Assembly: GCF_000784735.1 (NCBI RefSeq)
Contig: NZ_JSYG01000004.1
Span: 372,001 to 436,000 of the forward strand
Length of the DNA stretch: 64,000 nucleotides
Direction of reading: 5' to 3'
Origin: Dickeya undicola
GTDB lineage: Bacteria; Pseudomonadota; Gammaproteobacteria; Enterobacterales; Enterobacteriaceae
The translations under genes and the position numbers were made by a program. Under the pieces are notes generated by a model that was not told where the DNA came from, made no database searches, and worked only from the letters and a program-made list of their open reading frames with translations. Positions 38,125 to 47,531 of the stretch are shown one piece after another; the first letter of the stretch is position 1, and each line of letters starts with the position of its first letter.

Positions 38125-39870
38125 TTAGTTTAATGCGGCCTCAGTGAGCGCATCCGCCAGATGGAGCTGGGTTTGTTGGGCGGATTGGAGGCGGGATTTG
38201 AGGTTGTCGCAAACCTTAAATAATTCCTCAACCTTGGTGGTTATTTTTATTTGTTCACTGAAAGGCGGCATCGGAATTAACGTATTCGATACTTTTGCCA
38301 AATTTAAATTTGGTTGTGCTCCTCCTGCTGCCAAACTTCTTAAGTCTTCATAAGATTTTTCGAAAAACAATTTTATATAACGACGGTGATATTCATTTTT
38401 ATCAAAAAGCTGAATTGCTGCACAAGCTTGATTTGTGCCAGCTGAAATACATAACTCAGTTATTTGGCCACGAGTTTTCCCTTGACCATACATTGCAATA
38501 ATCAGTGTACCTGGAGAATAAATGGACACATTTGTTTCTTTTACAGCTTTTACAGAGATTTTCTCAGCCGTATTAAATATAAATGGTGAAGAGGTTTCAC
38601 CACTTGTAACCCAATTGTACTCAGGATGCTGCCAATAATCAGAGTTATCTCTGGATGGTGTTGCCCCTGTACCGACCTGAGCTATTTCGATTATACGGCA
38701 CCACTCCCACCCCTCTGGCAACTCAAACGGTTTTTCTTCATCACTCACCGGCGGCAACGGTTTTTGTTTTTTAATTTTTCCTTCTTTTACCAGTTGCGCT
38801 TTTTCCTGTTCAATACGTTTAAGCAGTTCAGATGCCGGTTCGTCGTTGGGGTCTTGCGGCACCAGTTTGCCCATCACCGCCAGTTGCAGAATGGTTTGCT
38901 TAAGCGCATCGATACTTGCTTCGGTGGTAAATAGCGTGTCGAAATGCTGGCTGATTCGCGCCCAGTTTTCGGCGAGTTCTTCGGCATTTTGGCTATCGGT
39001 CAGCGTTGCCAGCAGGATGTCTACCAGTTGCTGATGGGCATCGAGACTGGTTAGAGATTGCTGTTCCAGTTGGTCGCAGAGGGACATGAGTTCATTGACT
39101 TTATCTACAATAAGGCGCTGTTCTTCGGATGGAGGTATAGCAATTACTCCAGTAAAAAACTGCTTATCATTAATCGCAGGGTAAGCAATCCCTGTCTGAC
39201 AACTTTCAACGTAACTAATAAATACCGGTGAGCGAAGGTAATGATAAATAAATGTTGATGAAATACCATCCCATGGGTGGACTATTGCGAATGCTGTACT
39301 AGCAATAGGCTCTGGATAGAAATCATCATTTATCACTGCAATATTAAGCAGATAAGGACGAACTGTAGAGTATATGACAGTATTTCTACGAACAATTTTC
39401 CTTGCTCGTGAAGGTGCATCTTGAGCTTTTATTATTGCTGGTTCTGCAATGATGCCTATTTCTTTGTTAATAGATCCAACATCAATATATGTGAAATCAC
39501 TTTCGGGAGTTTTTTGCCCCCAGTCATGACCGACATGATTTATTCTTGTCCACTCCCACCCGCTCGGCAATTCAAACGGCTTCTCGTCCTCACTAATTTC
39601 CGGCAGCGGCTTCTGCTGTTTAATCTTCCCCTGTTTCACCAGCTCGGCTTTCTCGGCAGCAATACGCTTTAACAGTTCAGACGCCGGTTCATCATTCGGG
39701 TCTTGCGGCACCAGTTTGCCGCGTACCGCCAGTTCCAGAATCAGCTCACGCAGTTTCTTAATGCCGTAGAGGTCGATTTTGCCGTTGCTACCGCGCCCGG
39801 CAGTGGAGCGGGTTTGCAGGGCAGAAGACCAGATATCAATATGGTCGGTGATAAGCGTCTCAACAGACAT
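38125..39870 (-). CDS. hsdS: Type I restriction specificity subunit
   Basis: A 581-residue HsdS, the DNA-recognition subunit. Two target-recognition domains (about 105-260 and 385-540) are each preceded by a nearly identical segment: GKLVPQDPNDEPASELLKRI ... KPFELPSGWEW, and again with GEW-type end. Each recognises one half of a bipartite site, and the repeats form the helical spacers. Length is close to EcoAI HsdS. Its ATG overlaps the hsdM stop by 1 bp. The recognition sequence cannot be read from sequence. Confidence 0.93.
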   Translation of the reverse strand: MSVETLITDHIDIWSSALQTRSTAGRGSNGKIDLYGIKKLRELILELAVRGKLVPQDPNDEPASELLKRIAAEKAELVKQGKIKQQKPLPEISEDEKPFELPSGWEWTRINHVGHDWGQKTPESDFTYIDVGSINKEIGIIAEPAIIKAQDAPSRARKIVRRNTVIYSTVRPYLLNIAVINDDFYPEPIASTAFAIVHPWDGISSTFIYHYLRSPVFISYVESCQTGIAYPAINDKQFFTGVIAIPPSEEQRLIVDKVNELMSLCDQLEQQSLTSLDAHQQLVDILLATLTDSQNAEELAENWARISQHFDTLFTTEASIDALKQTILQLAVMGKLVPQDPNDEPASELLKRIEQEKAQLVKEGKIKKQKPLPPVSDEEKPFELPEGWEWCRIIEIAQVGTGATPSRDNSDYWQHPEYNWVTSGETSSPFIFNTAEKISVKAVKETNVSIYSPGTLIIAMYGQGKTRGQITELCISAGTNQACAAIQLFDKNEYHRRYIKLFFEKSYEDLRSLAAGGAQPNLNLAKVSNTLIPMPPFSEQIKITTKVEELFKVCDNLKSRLQSAQQTQLHLADALTEAALN

Positions 39871-41342
39871 CAGTTCGCCCCCTTGTTGCCAGAAAGCGCG
39901 GCACCGAGGATATCGCGCAACTGGTTACGCAGTTCGCTGATTTCCGCCTGCTGCGTCTGGTACTGCGCCAGCAGTTCGTCCGGGTCGTGGCTGAGGGTTT
40001 CGCCCTGATACGGGTTCTTGATATTAAGGTTAAAGTTGCGGGCGATGATGTCGTCGATGCTGACTTTCCACGCCTGATTATTCTCTTCACGGCTGGCAAA
40101 ACCGTCTTCTTCCTGGCCCCACCAATCGATTTCCGCCTGGAACTCGTCAAACTTCATCGGTTTGGTTTTGCTGTAGTTTTTCACGCCGTCCGGGTACGGG
40201 TGTTCGTAGAACCACACCTGTTTGGTTGGCTGGCCCTTGGTGAAGAACAGAATATTGGTTTTGATGCCGGTATACGGATTGAACACGCCGTTCGGTAACC
40301 GCACGATGGTGTGCAGGTTGCACGTTTCGGTGAGCAGCTTTTTGATTTTGGTTTTTACGCCTTCGCCAAATAGCGTGCCATCCGGCAGCACTACCGCCGC
40401 GCGGCCTTTGTCTGCCAGCACTTCGATAATCAGTTGCAGGAACAGATCGGCGGTTTCACGGGTCTGCATCTCTGCCGGGAAGTTCTTCTCAATGCCGTCT
40501 TCTTCGGTGCCGCCAAACGGTGGGTTGGTGACAATCACATCCACCTGTTCGTCCCAGGAAGAGAGCGGCTTGTTGAGCGTGTTGTCGTGGCGAATTTGTA
40601 CCGGTACTTCAATGCCGTGCAGCAGCATGTTGGTGGTGCACAGCAGGTGCGGAAGCTGTTTCTTCTCTACGCCGTAGATCTGCTGTTGCAGCCTTTTGTG
40701 GTCTTCGGTGGTGTTGACGTAATGCGCTTTTACATGGTCGAACGCGCAGGCGAGGAAACCGCCAGTACCGCAGGCCGGGTCCATAATCGACTCGCCCAGT
40801 TTTGGGTCGATGCGGTTGACCATAAAGCGCGTCACCGCACGCGGGGTGTAGAACTCGCCCGCATTACCGGCGCTTTGCAGGTCGCGCAGGATCTGTTCGT
40901 AGATATCGCCAAACAGGTGGCGCTCCTGACTGCTGCTGAAGTCGATTTCGTTAAGTTTGTTGATCACCTGACGCAGCAAGGTGCCGTTTTTCATGTAGTT
41001 GTAGGCATCGCTGAACGCCTGTTTGACCACAAAGCCACGCGGGTTTTTATCGATCGGCGCGGTGAGGTTTTTCAGGGTTGGAAACAGGTCATCGTTGACA
41101 AATTCCAGCAGCGCATCACCGGTGATGCCTTCGCTGTTCGCCGCCCAACTGCGCCACAAATAGCGCTGCGGGATCGGGAACTGGTAGTGATCCTGCTCCA
41201 GTTCCAGCTCTTCTTCCTGGGTATCAAAAATCTTCAGAAACAGCAGCCATGAGAGCTGCCCCAGTCGCTGGGCATCGCCATCGACACCGGCGTCTTTACG
41301 CATAATGTCCTGAAGGGATTTAATGACTGAGCTAATCGACAT
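39870..41342 (-). CDS. hsdM: Type I DNA adenine methyltransferase subunit
   Basis: A 490-residue N6-adenine methyltransferase. The SAM site DPACGTGGFL is near residue 185 and the catalytic NPPF motif (VTNPPFGG) near 270. An N-terminal HsdM domain (LLFLKIFDTQEEE) precedes them. It methylates host DNA with HsdS and forms the restriction complex with HsdR. The length equals EcoAI HsdM, supporting a type IB assignment. Confidence 0.94.
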   Translation of the reverse strand: MSISSVIKSLQDIMRKDAGVDGDAQRLGQLSWLLFLKIFDTQEEELELEQDHYQFPIPQRYLWRSWAANSEGITGDALLEFVNDDLFPTLKNLTAPIDKNPRGFVVKQAFSDAYNYMKNGTLLRQVINKLNEIDFSSSQERHLFGDIYEQILRDLQSAGNAGEFYTPRAVTRFMVNRIDPKLGESIMDPACGTGGFLACAFDHVKAHYVNTTEDHKRLQQQIYGVEKKQLPHLLCTTNMLLHGIEVPVQIRHDNTLNKPLSSWDEQVDVIVTNPPFGGTEEDGIEKNFPAEMQTRETADLFLQLIIEVLADKGRAAVVLPDGTLFGEGVKTKIKKLLTETCNLHTIVRLPNGVFNPYTGIKTNILFFTKGQPTKQVWFYEHPYPDGVKNYSKTKPMKFDEFQAEIDWWGQEEDGFASREENNQAWKVSIDDIIARNFNLNIKNPYQGETLSHDPDELLAQYQTQQAEISELRNQLRDILGAALSGNKGAN

Positions 41343-41411
41343 GTTTTCTTTCCATTCTAAAAAAGGATGCCACTGGCGGCAGGCGCGGCCAGTGGCAGTC
41401 TGTGTTCATTA

Positions 41412-43853
41412 TCAGGCGGAGCGCGGTGGTAACTGGTAGATTTCGTTTTCCAGTTCGTTGACGGCTTGCTCATACGCCTGCTTGTCACCAAAGCGGGTTT
41501 TGATGATCTCAATGGGGCGGCCCAGGGTATCGAACGGTTTTAGTTTCAGCACCTGCACATCCTCAATTTCCTGCACCCCTTCGTCGGCGTATTTATCCAG
41601 CAACGAGCTAAGCACCTGCCGCGCCGGTTCGGCGTATTGGGTGAAGTAGTTGCGTTTACGCACATTGGCGGCACGCTCCCGACGAGTTAACGGCGGCTGA
41701 CCGTACACCACATGGCAGAGCAAATCAAACGGGTCGAGATCTTTACCCACCTCTTCGGCCAGCACATCCCACAGAATGCCCAGTTGTGCCAGTTCGTCGA
41801 TAATCACCTGCTTGCGGGGTGCCTGCTGCCATTTGCGCACGAAGCTATCCAGTGACGCGTATTCACGGTCTTTGAGCAGCGTTTTGCGGGTGTAATCCTG
41901 GAAGGATTCGGTGACCAGTTTGCCGTCGGCATCGTAATACTGAACGCGCTTCGCCAGCACGTTCACCGCCACGCCGTTCACATAGAATTTGCGGGCTCTG
42001 TTTTCGTTGTCATGATGGAATTCACCGCTGCCCGACTGCCTGTCGCGCTCGGCCTGATAACCCGCATCGTCTTCGCGCGCGTTATTGCCGGGGTTATCGC
42101 CGTTATCCGCGTTATCTTCCGCATCCAGTTGTTCATTGAAGTCGGAATCGCTGTCGGAAATGTCGCCGGGTGTTACCACCAGTACTTTTTCTGGCACGCC
42201 GTCAAAGCGAGGGTCGGCAAACAGCTCGGTGGCTTTTTTGAAGTCGAGGATGGTGAACCACAGCTTGCCGTGCTTTTCGTTGATGCGTGTGCCGCGCCCG
42301 ATGATTTGTTTGAACTTGGTCATCGACTGAATGTTTTGATCCAGTACCACCAGTTTGCAGGTCTGTGCATCGACGCCGGTGGTCATCAGTTCAGACGTGG
42401 TGGCAATCACCGGGTAGGCTTTTTTGGGGTTGGTGAAGTTCTCCAATTCCGCCTTGCCGATATCGTCATCGCCGGTGATTTTCATCACGTATTTTTCGTT
42501 CTTCAACACCTCTTGCGCATTGAGGATCACCAGCGCGTGGCGCATTCGGTCGGCGTGATCGATGTCGTTACAGAAAACGATGGTTTTATCCATCGGGTTG
42601 GTACGTTTGAGGTAATCGGTGATGGTTTGCGCCACCAGCATGGTGCGTTCATCAATCACCAGCGTGCGGTCAAAATCTTTCAGGTTGTAGATACGGTCTT
42701 CAATTTCTGCGCCGTATTTATCCAACTGGCCTTTTATGGGCCGCCAGCCTTGCACGTCAACGTCGATATCAACGCGCACCACTTTGTAAGGCGCGAGGAA
42801 ACCGTCTTCAATGCCCTCTTTCAGCGAGTAGGTGTAAACCGGTTCGCCGAAGTAATCGATATTAGAGACGTCTTCGGTTTCTTTTGGCGTTGCCGTCAGC
42901 CCCACCTGCGTGGCACTGCCGAAATATTCCAGAATCTCGCGCCAGGCAGAATCTTCAGACGCGCTGCCACGGTGGCATTCGTCAATCACGATCAGGTCAA
43001 AGAAGTCCGGTGATACCTGTTTATAGGCTTTCTGATGTTCTTCCGGCCCGGTTATCGCCTGATACAACGCCAGATGCACCTCGTAAGCCGGGTCGATGGT
43101 GCGCCCGGAAACCTTGGTCATCGCGGTGCCGAACGGCTGAAAATCATTACGTTTGGCCTGGTCGACCAGCACATTGCGGTCCGCGAGGAACAGGATGCGT
43201 TTTTTGTGTTTGGCTTTCCACAATCGCCAGATTATCTGGAACGCGGTGTAGGTTTTTCCTGTCCCTGTCGCCATCACCAGCAGAATGCGGTTCTTTCCGG
43301 CCGACACGGCATCCACCGTGCGGTTAACAGCCTGCATCTGATAATAACGGGGGGATTTTCCGCTACCGTCGTCGTAATAATCCTGGCTGATAATGGGTAG
43401 CTGTTCCTGCGTGAACCCTTTCCAGACACAGTATTTTTGCCACAGCTGTTCAGGTGTTGGGAAGTCGCTGAGGGCGATTTCGGATTCGAGCTGCTGCGGA
43501 TTGGTTTTATCGTGGAAAACAAACCCATCACCGTTAGAGGCAAAAACAAAGGGCACATCGAGCAGGCGGGCATAATCCAACCCCTGCTGCATCCCTTTGC
43601 TGATGGCGTGCTGGTTGGCCTTGGCTTCGATCACCGCCAACGGCAAATTGGGCTTGTGATACAGCACAATATCGGCGGATTTGACTTTGATGCGTGAGGC
43701 CAATTTGCCACGCACCACCACCTTGCCATCACGCAGTTTCACTTCCTGACGGATCTGCGCCACATCATCCCAGCCTGCTTCCTTCACCGCGGGAAGGATA
43801 AATTTGCTGATGATATCCGTTTCAGTCAGGTGCGTTTTGTTCACGCCAGCCAT
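41412..43853 (-). CDS. hsdR: Type I restriction endonuclease/translocase subunit
   Basis: An 813-residue HsdR. The N-terminal nuclease core has [19 protein letters not shown] (D...ExK). The SF2 motor has Walker A ATGTGKT, DECHRG and TATPK motifs, then a helicase C domain, and the C-terminus resembles the EcoEI R region. It translocates DNA and cuts unmethylated DNA away from the site. I chose the ATG at 43853 (MAGVNKTHL), which has GGAG 9 nt upstream; a GTG at 43868 is less likely. hsdR, hsdM and hsdS lie in order on one strand. Confidence 0.94.
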   Translation of the reverse strand: MAGVNKTHLTETDIISKFILPAVKEAGWDDVAQIRQEVKLRDGKVVVRGKLASRIKVKSADIVLYHKPNLPLAVIEAKANQHAISKGMQQGLDYARLLDVPFVFASNGDGFVFHDKTNPQQLESEIALSDFPTPEQLWQKYCVWKGFTQEQLPIISQDYYDDGSGKSPRYYQMQAVNRTVDAVSAGKNRILLVMATGTGKTYTAFQIIWRLWKAKHKKRILFLADRNVLVDQAKRNDFQPFGTAMTKVSGRTIDPAYEVHLALYQAITGPEEHQKAYKQVSPDFFDLIVIDECHRGSASEDSAWREILEYFGSATQVGLTATPKETEDVSNIDYFGEPVYTYSLKEGIEDGFLAPYKVVRVDIDVDVQGWRPIKGQLDKYGAEIEDRIYNLKDFDRTLVIDERTMLVAQTITDYLKRTNPMDKTIVFCNDIDHADRMRHALVILNAQEVLKNEKYVMKITGDDDIGKAELENFTNPKKAYPVIATTSELMTTGVDAQTCKLVVLDQNIQSMTKFKQIIGRGTRINEKHGKLWFTILDFKKATELFADPRFDGVPEKVLVVTPGDISDSDSDFNEQLDAEDNADNGDNPGNNAREDDAGYQAERDRQSGSGEFHHDNENRARKFYVNGVAVNVLAKRVQYYDADGKLVTESFQDYTRKTLLKDREYASLDSFVRKWQQAPRKQVIIDELAQLGILWDVLAEEVGKDLDPFDLLCHVVYGQPPLTRRERAANVRKRNYFTQYAEPARQVLSSLLDKYADEGVQEIEDVQVLKLKPFDTLGRPIEIIKTRFGDKQAYEQAVNELENEIYQLPPRSA

Positions 43854-44073
43854 AGCAGAGCACTCCACGATATTGGGTTAGCGCTGATTTTACACAGATT
43901 AGTGCATCAGGTAATGACCCGAAACGAGGTTTTGGGTAGCAATGGGTCAATCCCGTATTCGGCAGCATAGATTGGGCCGCATCCCGAGCGCGCTACCTTG
44001 ACCCATGACAAAGCGGTACAGGCGTGAGCCTCTTTATAATCAAGCCCGTTTGTCTTCTCACTGGTGTGAACGT

Positions 44074-45195
44074 ATGGCTTATCAACTCAACCTTAACTGG
44101 CCCGAATTTTTAGAAAAATACTGGCAAAAACAACCCGTTGTTTTAAAGAATGCCTTCCCGAACTTCGTCGACCCCATTACGCCGGATGAACTGGCGGGGC
44201 TGGCGATGGAGCCGGAGGTGGACAGCCGCATCGTCAGCCATGTTAATGGGCAGTGGCAGGCGTGGAACGGGCCGTTTGAGCAGTTCGATCATTTAGGGGA
44301 AACCGACTGGTCGCTGTTAGCTCAGGCGGTTAATCACTGGCATGTTCCGTCTGCCGAGCTGGTGCGGCCGTTTCGCGTGCTGCCGGACTGGCGTTTAGAC
44401 GACCTGATGATCTCCTTTTCCGTGCCGGGCGGCGGCGTCGGGCCGCATATCGACCAGTACGACGTGTTTATCATTCAGGGGATGGGCCGCCGCCGCTGGC
44501 GCGTTGGCGATAAGCTGCCGATGCGGCAGTTCTGCCCGCATCCGGCGCTGCTGCACGTTGACCCATTCACACCGATCATCGATGAAGAGCTTGCGCCGGG
44601 CGACATTTTATATATTCCACCGGGCTTCCCGCACGACGGCTTCACCTTTGAAACCGCGCTCAATTACTCGGTCGGTTTCCGCGGACCTAACGGCCGGGAT
44701 TTAATCAGCAGTTTTGCCGACTATGCGCTGGAAAACGATCTCGGCGGCGAGCACTACAGCGACCCGGATTTAACCTGCCGGGAACACCCAGGCCGGGTGG
44801 AAGCGTATGAGCTGGACCGCCTGCGCGCGATGATGATCGACATGCTCAATCAACCGGAAGACTTTAAACAGTGGTTCGGCCGCTTCGCGACGACACCGCG
44901 CCATGAGCTGGATATCGCCCCCGCAGAGCCGCCCTACGAACCGGATGAAATTGCCGACGCGCTGATGGCGGGTGAAACCCTGACCCGTTTAAACGGGCTG
45001 CGGGTACTGCATATCGGCGACAGTTTTTTCATCAACAGCGAAAAGCTGGAAACGGTCGCCCCGCAAGCCGCTGATGCGCTGTGCCGTTACACCACGCTCG
45101 GTAAAAAAGAACTCGGCGAAGCGCTGCACAATCCGGCTTTCATCGCGGAACTGACCGGGCTGGTTAATCAGGGTTACTGGTTTTTTGACAAATAA
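44074..45195 (+). CDS. roxA: Ribosomal protein uL16 arginine 3-hydroxylase
   Basis: A 373-residue JmjC-type oxygenase, the length of E. coli YcfD/RoxA. It uses Fe(II), O2 and 2-oxoglutarate to hydroxylate an Arg of ribosomal protein L16. The metal site is GPHIDQYDVF (H-x-D) with the distal His in PPGFPHDGF. The winged-helix C-terminal domain follows. The start is taken at ATG 44074 (MAYQLNLNWPEFLEKYW) to match the E. coli protein; an upstream in-frame start at 44005 is less likely. Confidence 0.93.
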   Translation: MAYQLNLNWPEFLEKYWQKQPVVLKNAFPNFVDPITPDELAGLAMEPEVDSRIVSHVNGQWQAWNGPFEQFDHLGETDWSLLAQAVNHWHVPSAELVRPFRVLPDWRLDDLMISFSVPGGGVGPHIDQYDVFIIQGMGRRRWRVGDKLPMRQFCPHPALLHVDPFTPIIDEELAPGDILYIPPGFPHDGFTFETALNYSVGFRGPNGRDLISSFADYALENDLGGEHYSDPDLTCREHPGRVEAYELDRLRAMMIDMLNQPEDFKQWFGRFATTPRHELDIAPAEPPYEPDEIADALMAGETLTRLNGLRVLHIGDSFFINSEKLETVAPQAADALCRYTTLGKKELGEALHNPAFIAELTGLVNQGYWFFDK

Positions 45196-45256
45196 CTTCC
45201 CGACGCCTGGTTTTCAGGAAAAATAGCGCGGCAGTAATGGGCGCTATCTGCTAGGC

Positions 45257-45283
45257 TAAAGTTTGAACAGAAAAAACCGATAC
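45257..45283 (+). promoter_or_regulatory. Sigma-28 (FliA)-type promoter for yjfB-like gene
   Basis: TAAAGTTT, 11 bp spacer, then ACCGATAC compares with the flagellar consensus TAAAGTTT-N11-GCCGATAA: the -35 is perfect and the -10 matches 6 of 8. It lies 103 bp before the yjfB-like start. Confidence 0.65.
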
Positions 45284-45386
45284 CATCAAAGCTGGCGCAC
45301 ATGCCGCCAGCTCATCGGTGTACTGATGAGCAGGGAATTTCCCTTGCGTATCGGGCTTCCTCAAACTCAGAAATAGGATAACCAAG

Positions 45387-45575
45387 ATGGATGTATCACA
45401 AATTGCATCACTTTCCACTGGCCTTAGTAACATGCAACTGAGCAGCGAGATCGGTACGACTGTTCTGAAGAAATCATTGGAAAATCAGAAAAATACAGTA
45501 ACCAATCTCATTGAGTCCATTCCACAGTTGCCCGCCAACCCGGCGATTGGCCGCAATATCAATACCACGGCATAA
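45387..45575 (+). CDS. YjfB-family motility protein
   Basis: A 62-residue protein of the YjfB motility family: MDVSQIASLSTGLSN at the N-terminus and VLKKSLENQ in the middle, ending in a NPAIGRNINTTA tail. The start is ATG with AGGATAAC upstream. The sigma-28-type promoter upstream supports co-regulation with flagella. No flagellar genes lie nearby. The molecular function of the family is not known to me. Confidence 0.85.
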   Translation: MDVSQIASLSTGLSNMQLSSEIGTTVLKKSLENQKNTVTNLIESIPQLPANPAIGRNINTTA

Positions 45576-45587
45576 TCGCTACTAGCG

Positions 45588-45644
45588 TGGTTTGACGAAC
45601 TCGTCATGGTTTGGCAAACAGATCATCGTTTGGCAAACCAGTCG
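45588..45644 (+). repeat. Three imperfect 19-bp tandem repeats
   Basis: tggtttgacgaactcgtca, tggtttggcaaacagatca and tcgtttggcaaaccagtcg follow each other directly, starting 12 bp after the motility gene. Confidence 0.8.
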
Positions 45645-45754
45645 CGGTGTTGCAGACCAATAGCAGCGACTAACTAGACATCACGCAGTTGATAAGCGAT
45701 TGGGTGCCCGTCCACCCCACCGCCAATAACAGTTCCTTTCAAATGACGTTAAGA

Positions 45755-46609
45755 TCACAGCGCTTCGCGGCGGTTAAGCGCGGTGAACGCTGGGCTGTGT
45801 TGCAGTTGCTTGATCGTGCGTTCGCCTTCGGCGAGTGCGTCGATATTGGTGTGGACTGAATACGCGCCCATCACGAGCGGATACGGATGTGTAGCCGCTG
45901 AACCGATGACCAGCTCGACATCCCCCTCGGCCGTCATCTCGATTACTCCATTACCTTGCTCGAACACCGCCAGTTCGCGCTCAAGCACCGTACCGCCGAC
46001 ATGCAGCTTGCCGCTGTTCAGCGCCAGCCACGCCGTATCGTGATCAGCGGCGGGTTGGTAGGTCCAACGTTCGCCGTCCGCCAGTAGGACGTGAAGGTAG
46101 GTGATGGACACCGGTAGCGGAATCGGGCTGACCTTGTTGCCATAGCGGCCCAGCAGGATACGCGCCGGTCCGTCACACGCGATCTGTTCCGGTGTCAGAT
46201 ACAGGCTCTGGGCAGGTGCAAGCTCAAGTGATGGCGGTAGTGCAATCCAGAGCTGATACCCACGCATCATGTGGTCAGGCGCAGGCTCACCGGCGTGCCA
46301 CACCCCGCCTCCCGCACGCATCCACTCGACCGATCCCGCGGTCATCACCCCCTGTTTTCCGGTGGTATCGCCATAGGTCATGCGGCCTTCGAGGAAGGTT
46401 GTGAGCGTCGCAATACCTGAGTGCGGATGCGGTCTGAACCCTGAACCGGTTGACGGCACCGCCTCGAACAGATCCAGAAAAACGAAGGGTTTGACCCACT
46501 GCCCCACATCGCCCGGTGACATCATCCGGGTGATAGGACCAAAGCGTTGCCCGGAAGTACGGTGAACAACGGCTCGCGTTGTCGTAGAGAAAGCCTGATG
46601 GTGTGCCAT
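45755..46609 (-). CDS. Pirin family protein
   Basis: A 284-residue bicupin of the pirin family. The metal-binding motif is in FRPHPHSGIATLTTFLEG, with VEWMRAGGGVWHAGEP further on. Some bacterial pirins act as quercetin 2,3-dioxygenases; others regulate metabolism. The substrate cannot be told here. It lies after azoR on the same strand with a 175-bp gap, so it may be co-transcribed. Confidence 0.9.
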   Translation of the reverse strand: MAHHQAFSTTTRAVVHRTSGQRFGPITRMMSPGDVGQWVKPFVFLDLFEAVPSTGSGFRPHPHSGIATLTTFLEGRMTYGDTTGKQGVMTAGSVEWMRAGGGVWHAGEPAPDHMMRGYQLWIALPPSLELAPAQSLYLTPEQIACDGPARILLGRYGNKVSPIPLPVSITYLHVLLADGERWTYQPAADHDTAWLALNSGKLHVGGTVLERELAVFEQGNGVIEMTAEGDVELVIGSAATHPYPLVMGAYSVHTNIDALAEGERTIKQLQHSPAFTALNRREAL

Positions 46610-46784
46610 AAGCAGTACCTTTTTGCAGCGAAGAACGTTTTTTCAGTTATAAGCCGTCGTTTGTGGTGAAGGGCCGTCTCTTAGCGCGGGAAGCAGCATG
46701 TCGAAATGGCCCGCGCGATAAGACGGTGCCGCACCCCATCAACAACGGGGGGCACCGTGCAACCCTCACCTTCCCGACGGGAAC

Positions 46785-47396
46785 TCAGGCGATGAGCGCG
46801 TTGATTTCCGCCCTGGCTTGGGCAATCGCCGCGGTTTTGGCGTCATCACCAAGCGCCAGACCTTCTGCACGAATAATGGTGATGTCGGTCAAACCGATGA
46901 AATTGAGCACAGCAGTCAGATAGGATTCCTGATGATCGAATGGGGCTGCCGGGCTGGTGCCGCTGTAAACGCCGCCCCGCGCCGAGGCGATGAACACCTT
47001 CTTGCCTGTCGGCAGCAAACCTTCCGAGCCGTTTTCGGTATAGCGGAAGGTACGCCCGGCCACCAGAACACGGTCGATCCAACCTTTGAGCTGCGAAGGG
47101 ATCGAGAAGTTGTACATCGGCACGCCGATGACGATGACGTCGGCGGCGAATAGCTCGTTGATGTAAGCACCACCAAGGACGATATCCTGCCCAAGCGCCG
47201 GGGAGCCCGGTGTGCCGCCCTGGAAAACGGCGAGATGGTCGGGGGAGAGATGTAATGCCGCATCAGCGGCGAGATCCCGGCGAATAACGTTTTTTTCCGG
47301 GTGGATATGGCGTTGTCGGGCCACAATCTCAGCAGACAGCAGGCGGCTCACGGAATGGCCGCCGAGAATACTGGAATCAATATGCAGAATGCTCAC
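46785..47396 (-). CDS. azoR: FMN-dependent NADH-azoreductase
   Basis: A 203-residue flavodoxin-like quinone/azo reductase. The N-terminal ILHIDSSILGGHSVSRLLS is the FMN-binding start, and PMYNFSIPSQLKGWID is the family signature. The GTG start at 47396 has AGGAG upstream. AzoR-type enzymes reduce quinones and azo dyes with NADH and help with electrophile stress. It diverges from a LysR gene that probably controls it. Confidence 0.9.
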   Translation of the reverse strand: MSILHIDSSILGGHSVSRLLSAEIVARQRHIHPEKNVIRRDLAADAALHLSPDHLAVFQGGTPGSPALGQDIVLGGAYINELFAADVIVIGVPMYNFSIPSQLKGWIDRVLVAGRTFRYTENGSEGLLPTGKKVFIASARGGVYSGTSPAAPFDHQESYLTAVLNFIGLTDITIIRAEGLALGDDAKTAAIAQARAEINALIA

Positions 47397-47531
47397 AGGT
47401 AGATCTCCTAAACAAGGCCGGAACAGGTCGGCGTATGGATGACGACTGGAGTATTTCACCCTGCAAACAATCTGAATAGACGCTATATTATTATATATAC
47501 CATCTCTATTTCAGATACTTCAGGATTCCCT

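Noticed and set aside
40434-41252. 272-codon plus-strand frame within hsdM
   Set aside because: Shadow of the methyltransferase gene; the minus-strand protein has complete catalytic motifs.
42012-43013. Long plus-strand frame of 333 codons
   Set aside because: It is antisense to hsdR, with composition typical of a shadow frame and no family motifs.
43860-44010. Second copy of the tRNA-Arg 3' end at the right island boundary
   Set aside because: I looked for the GGTTCGAATCC...GGGCGTACCA tail here and did not find it, so no attL/attR pair can be claimed.
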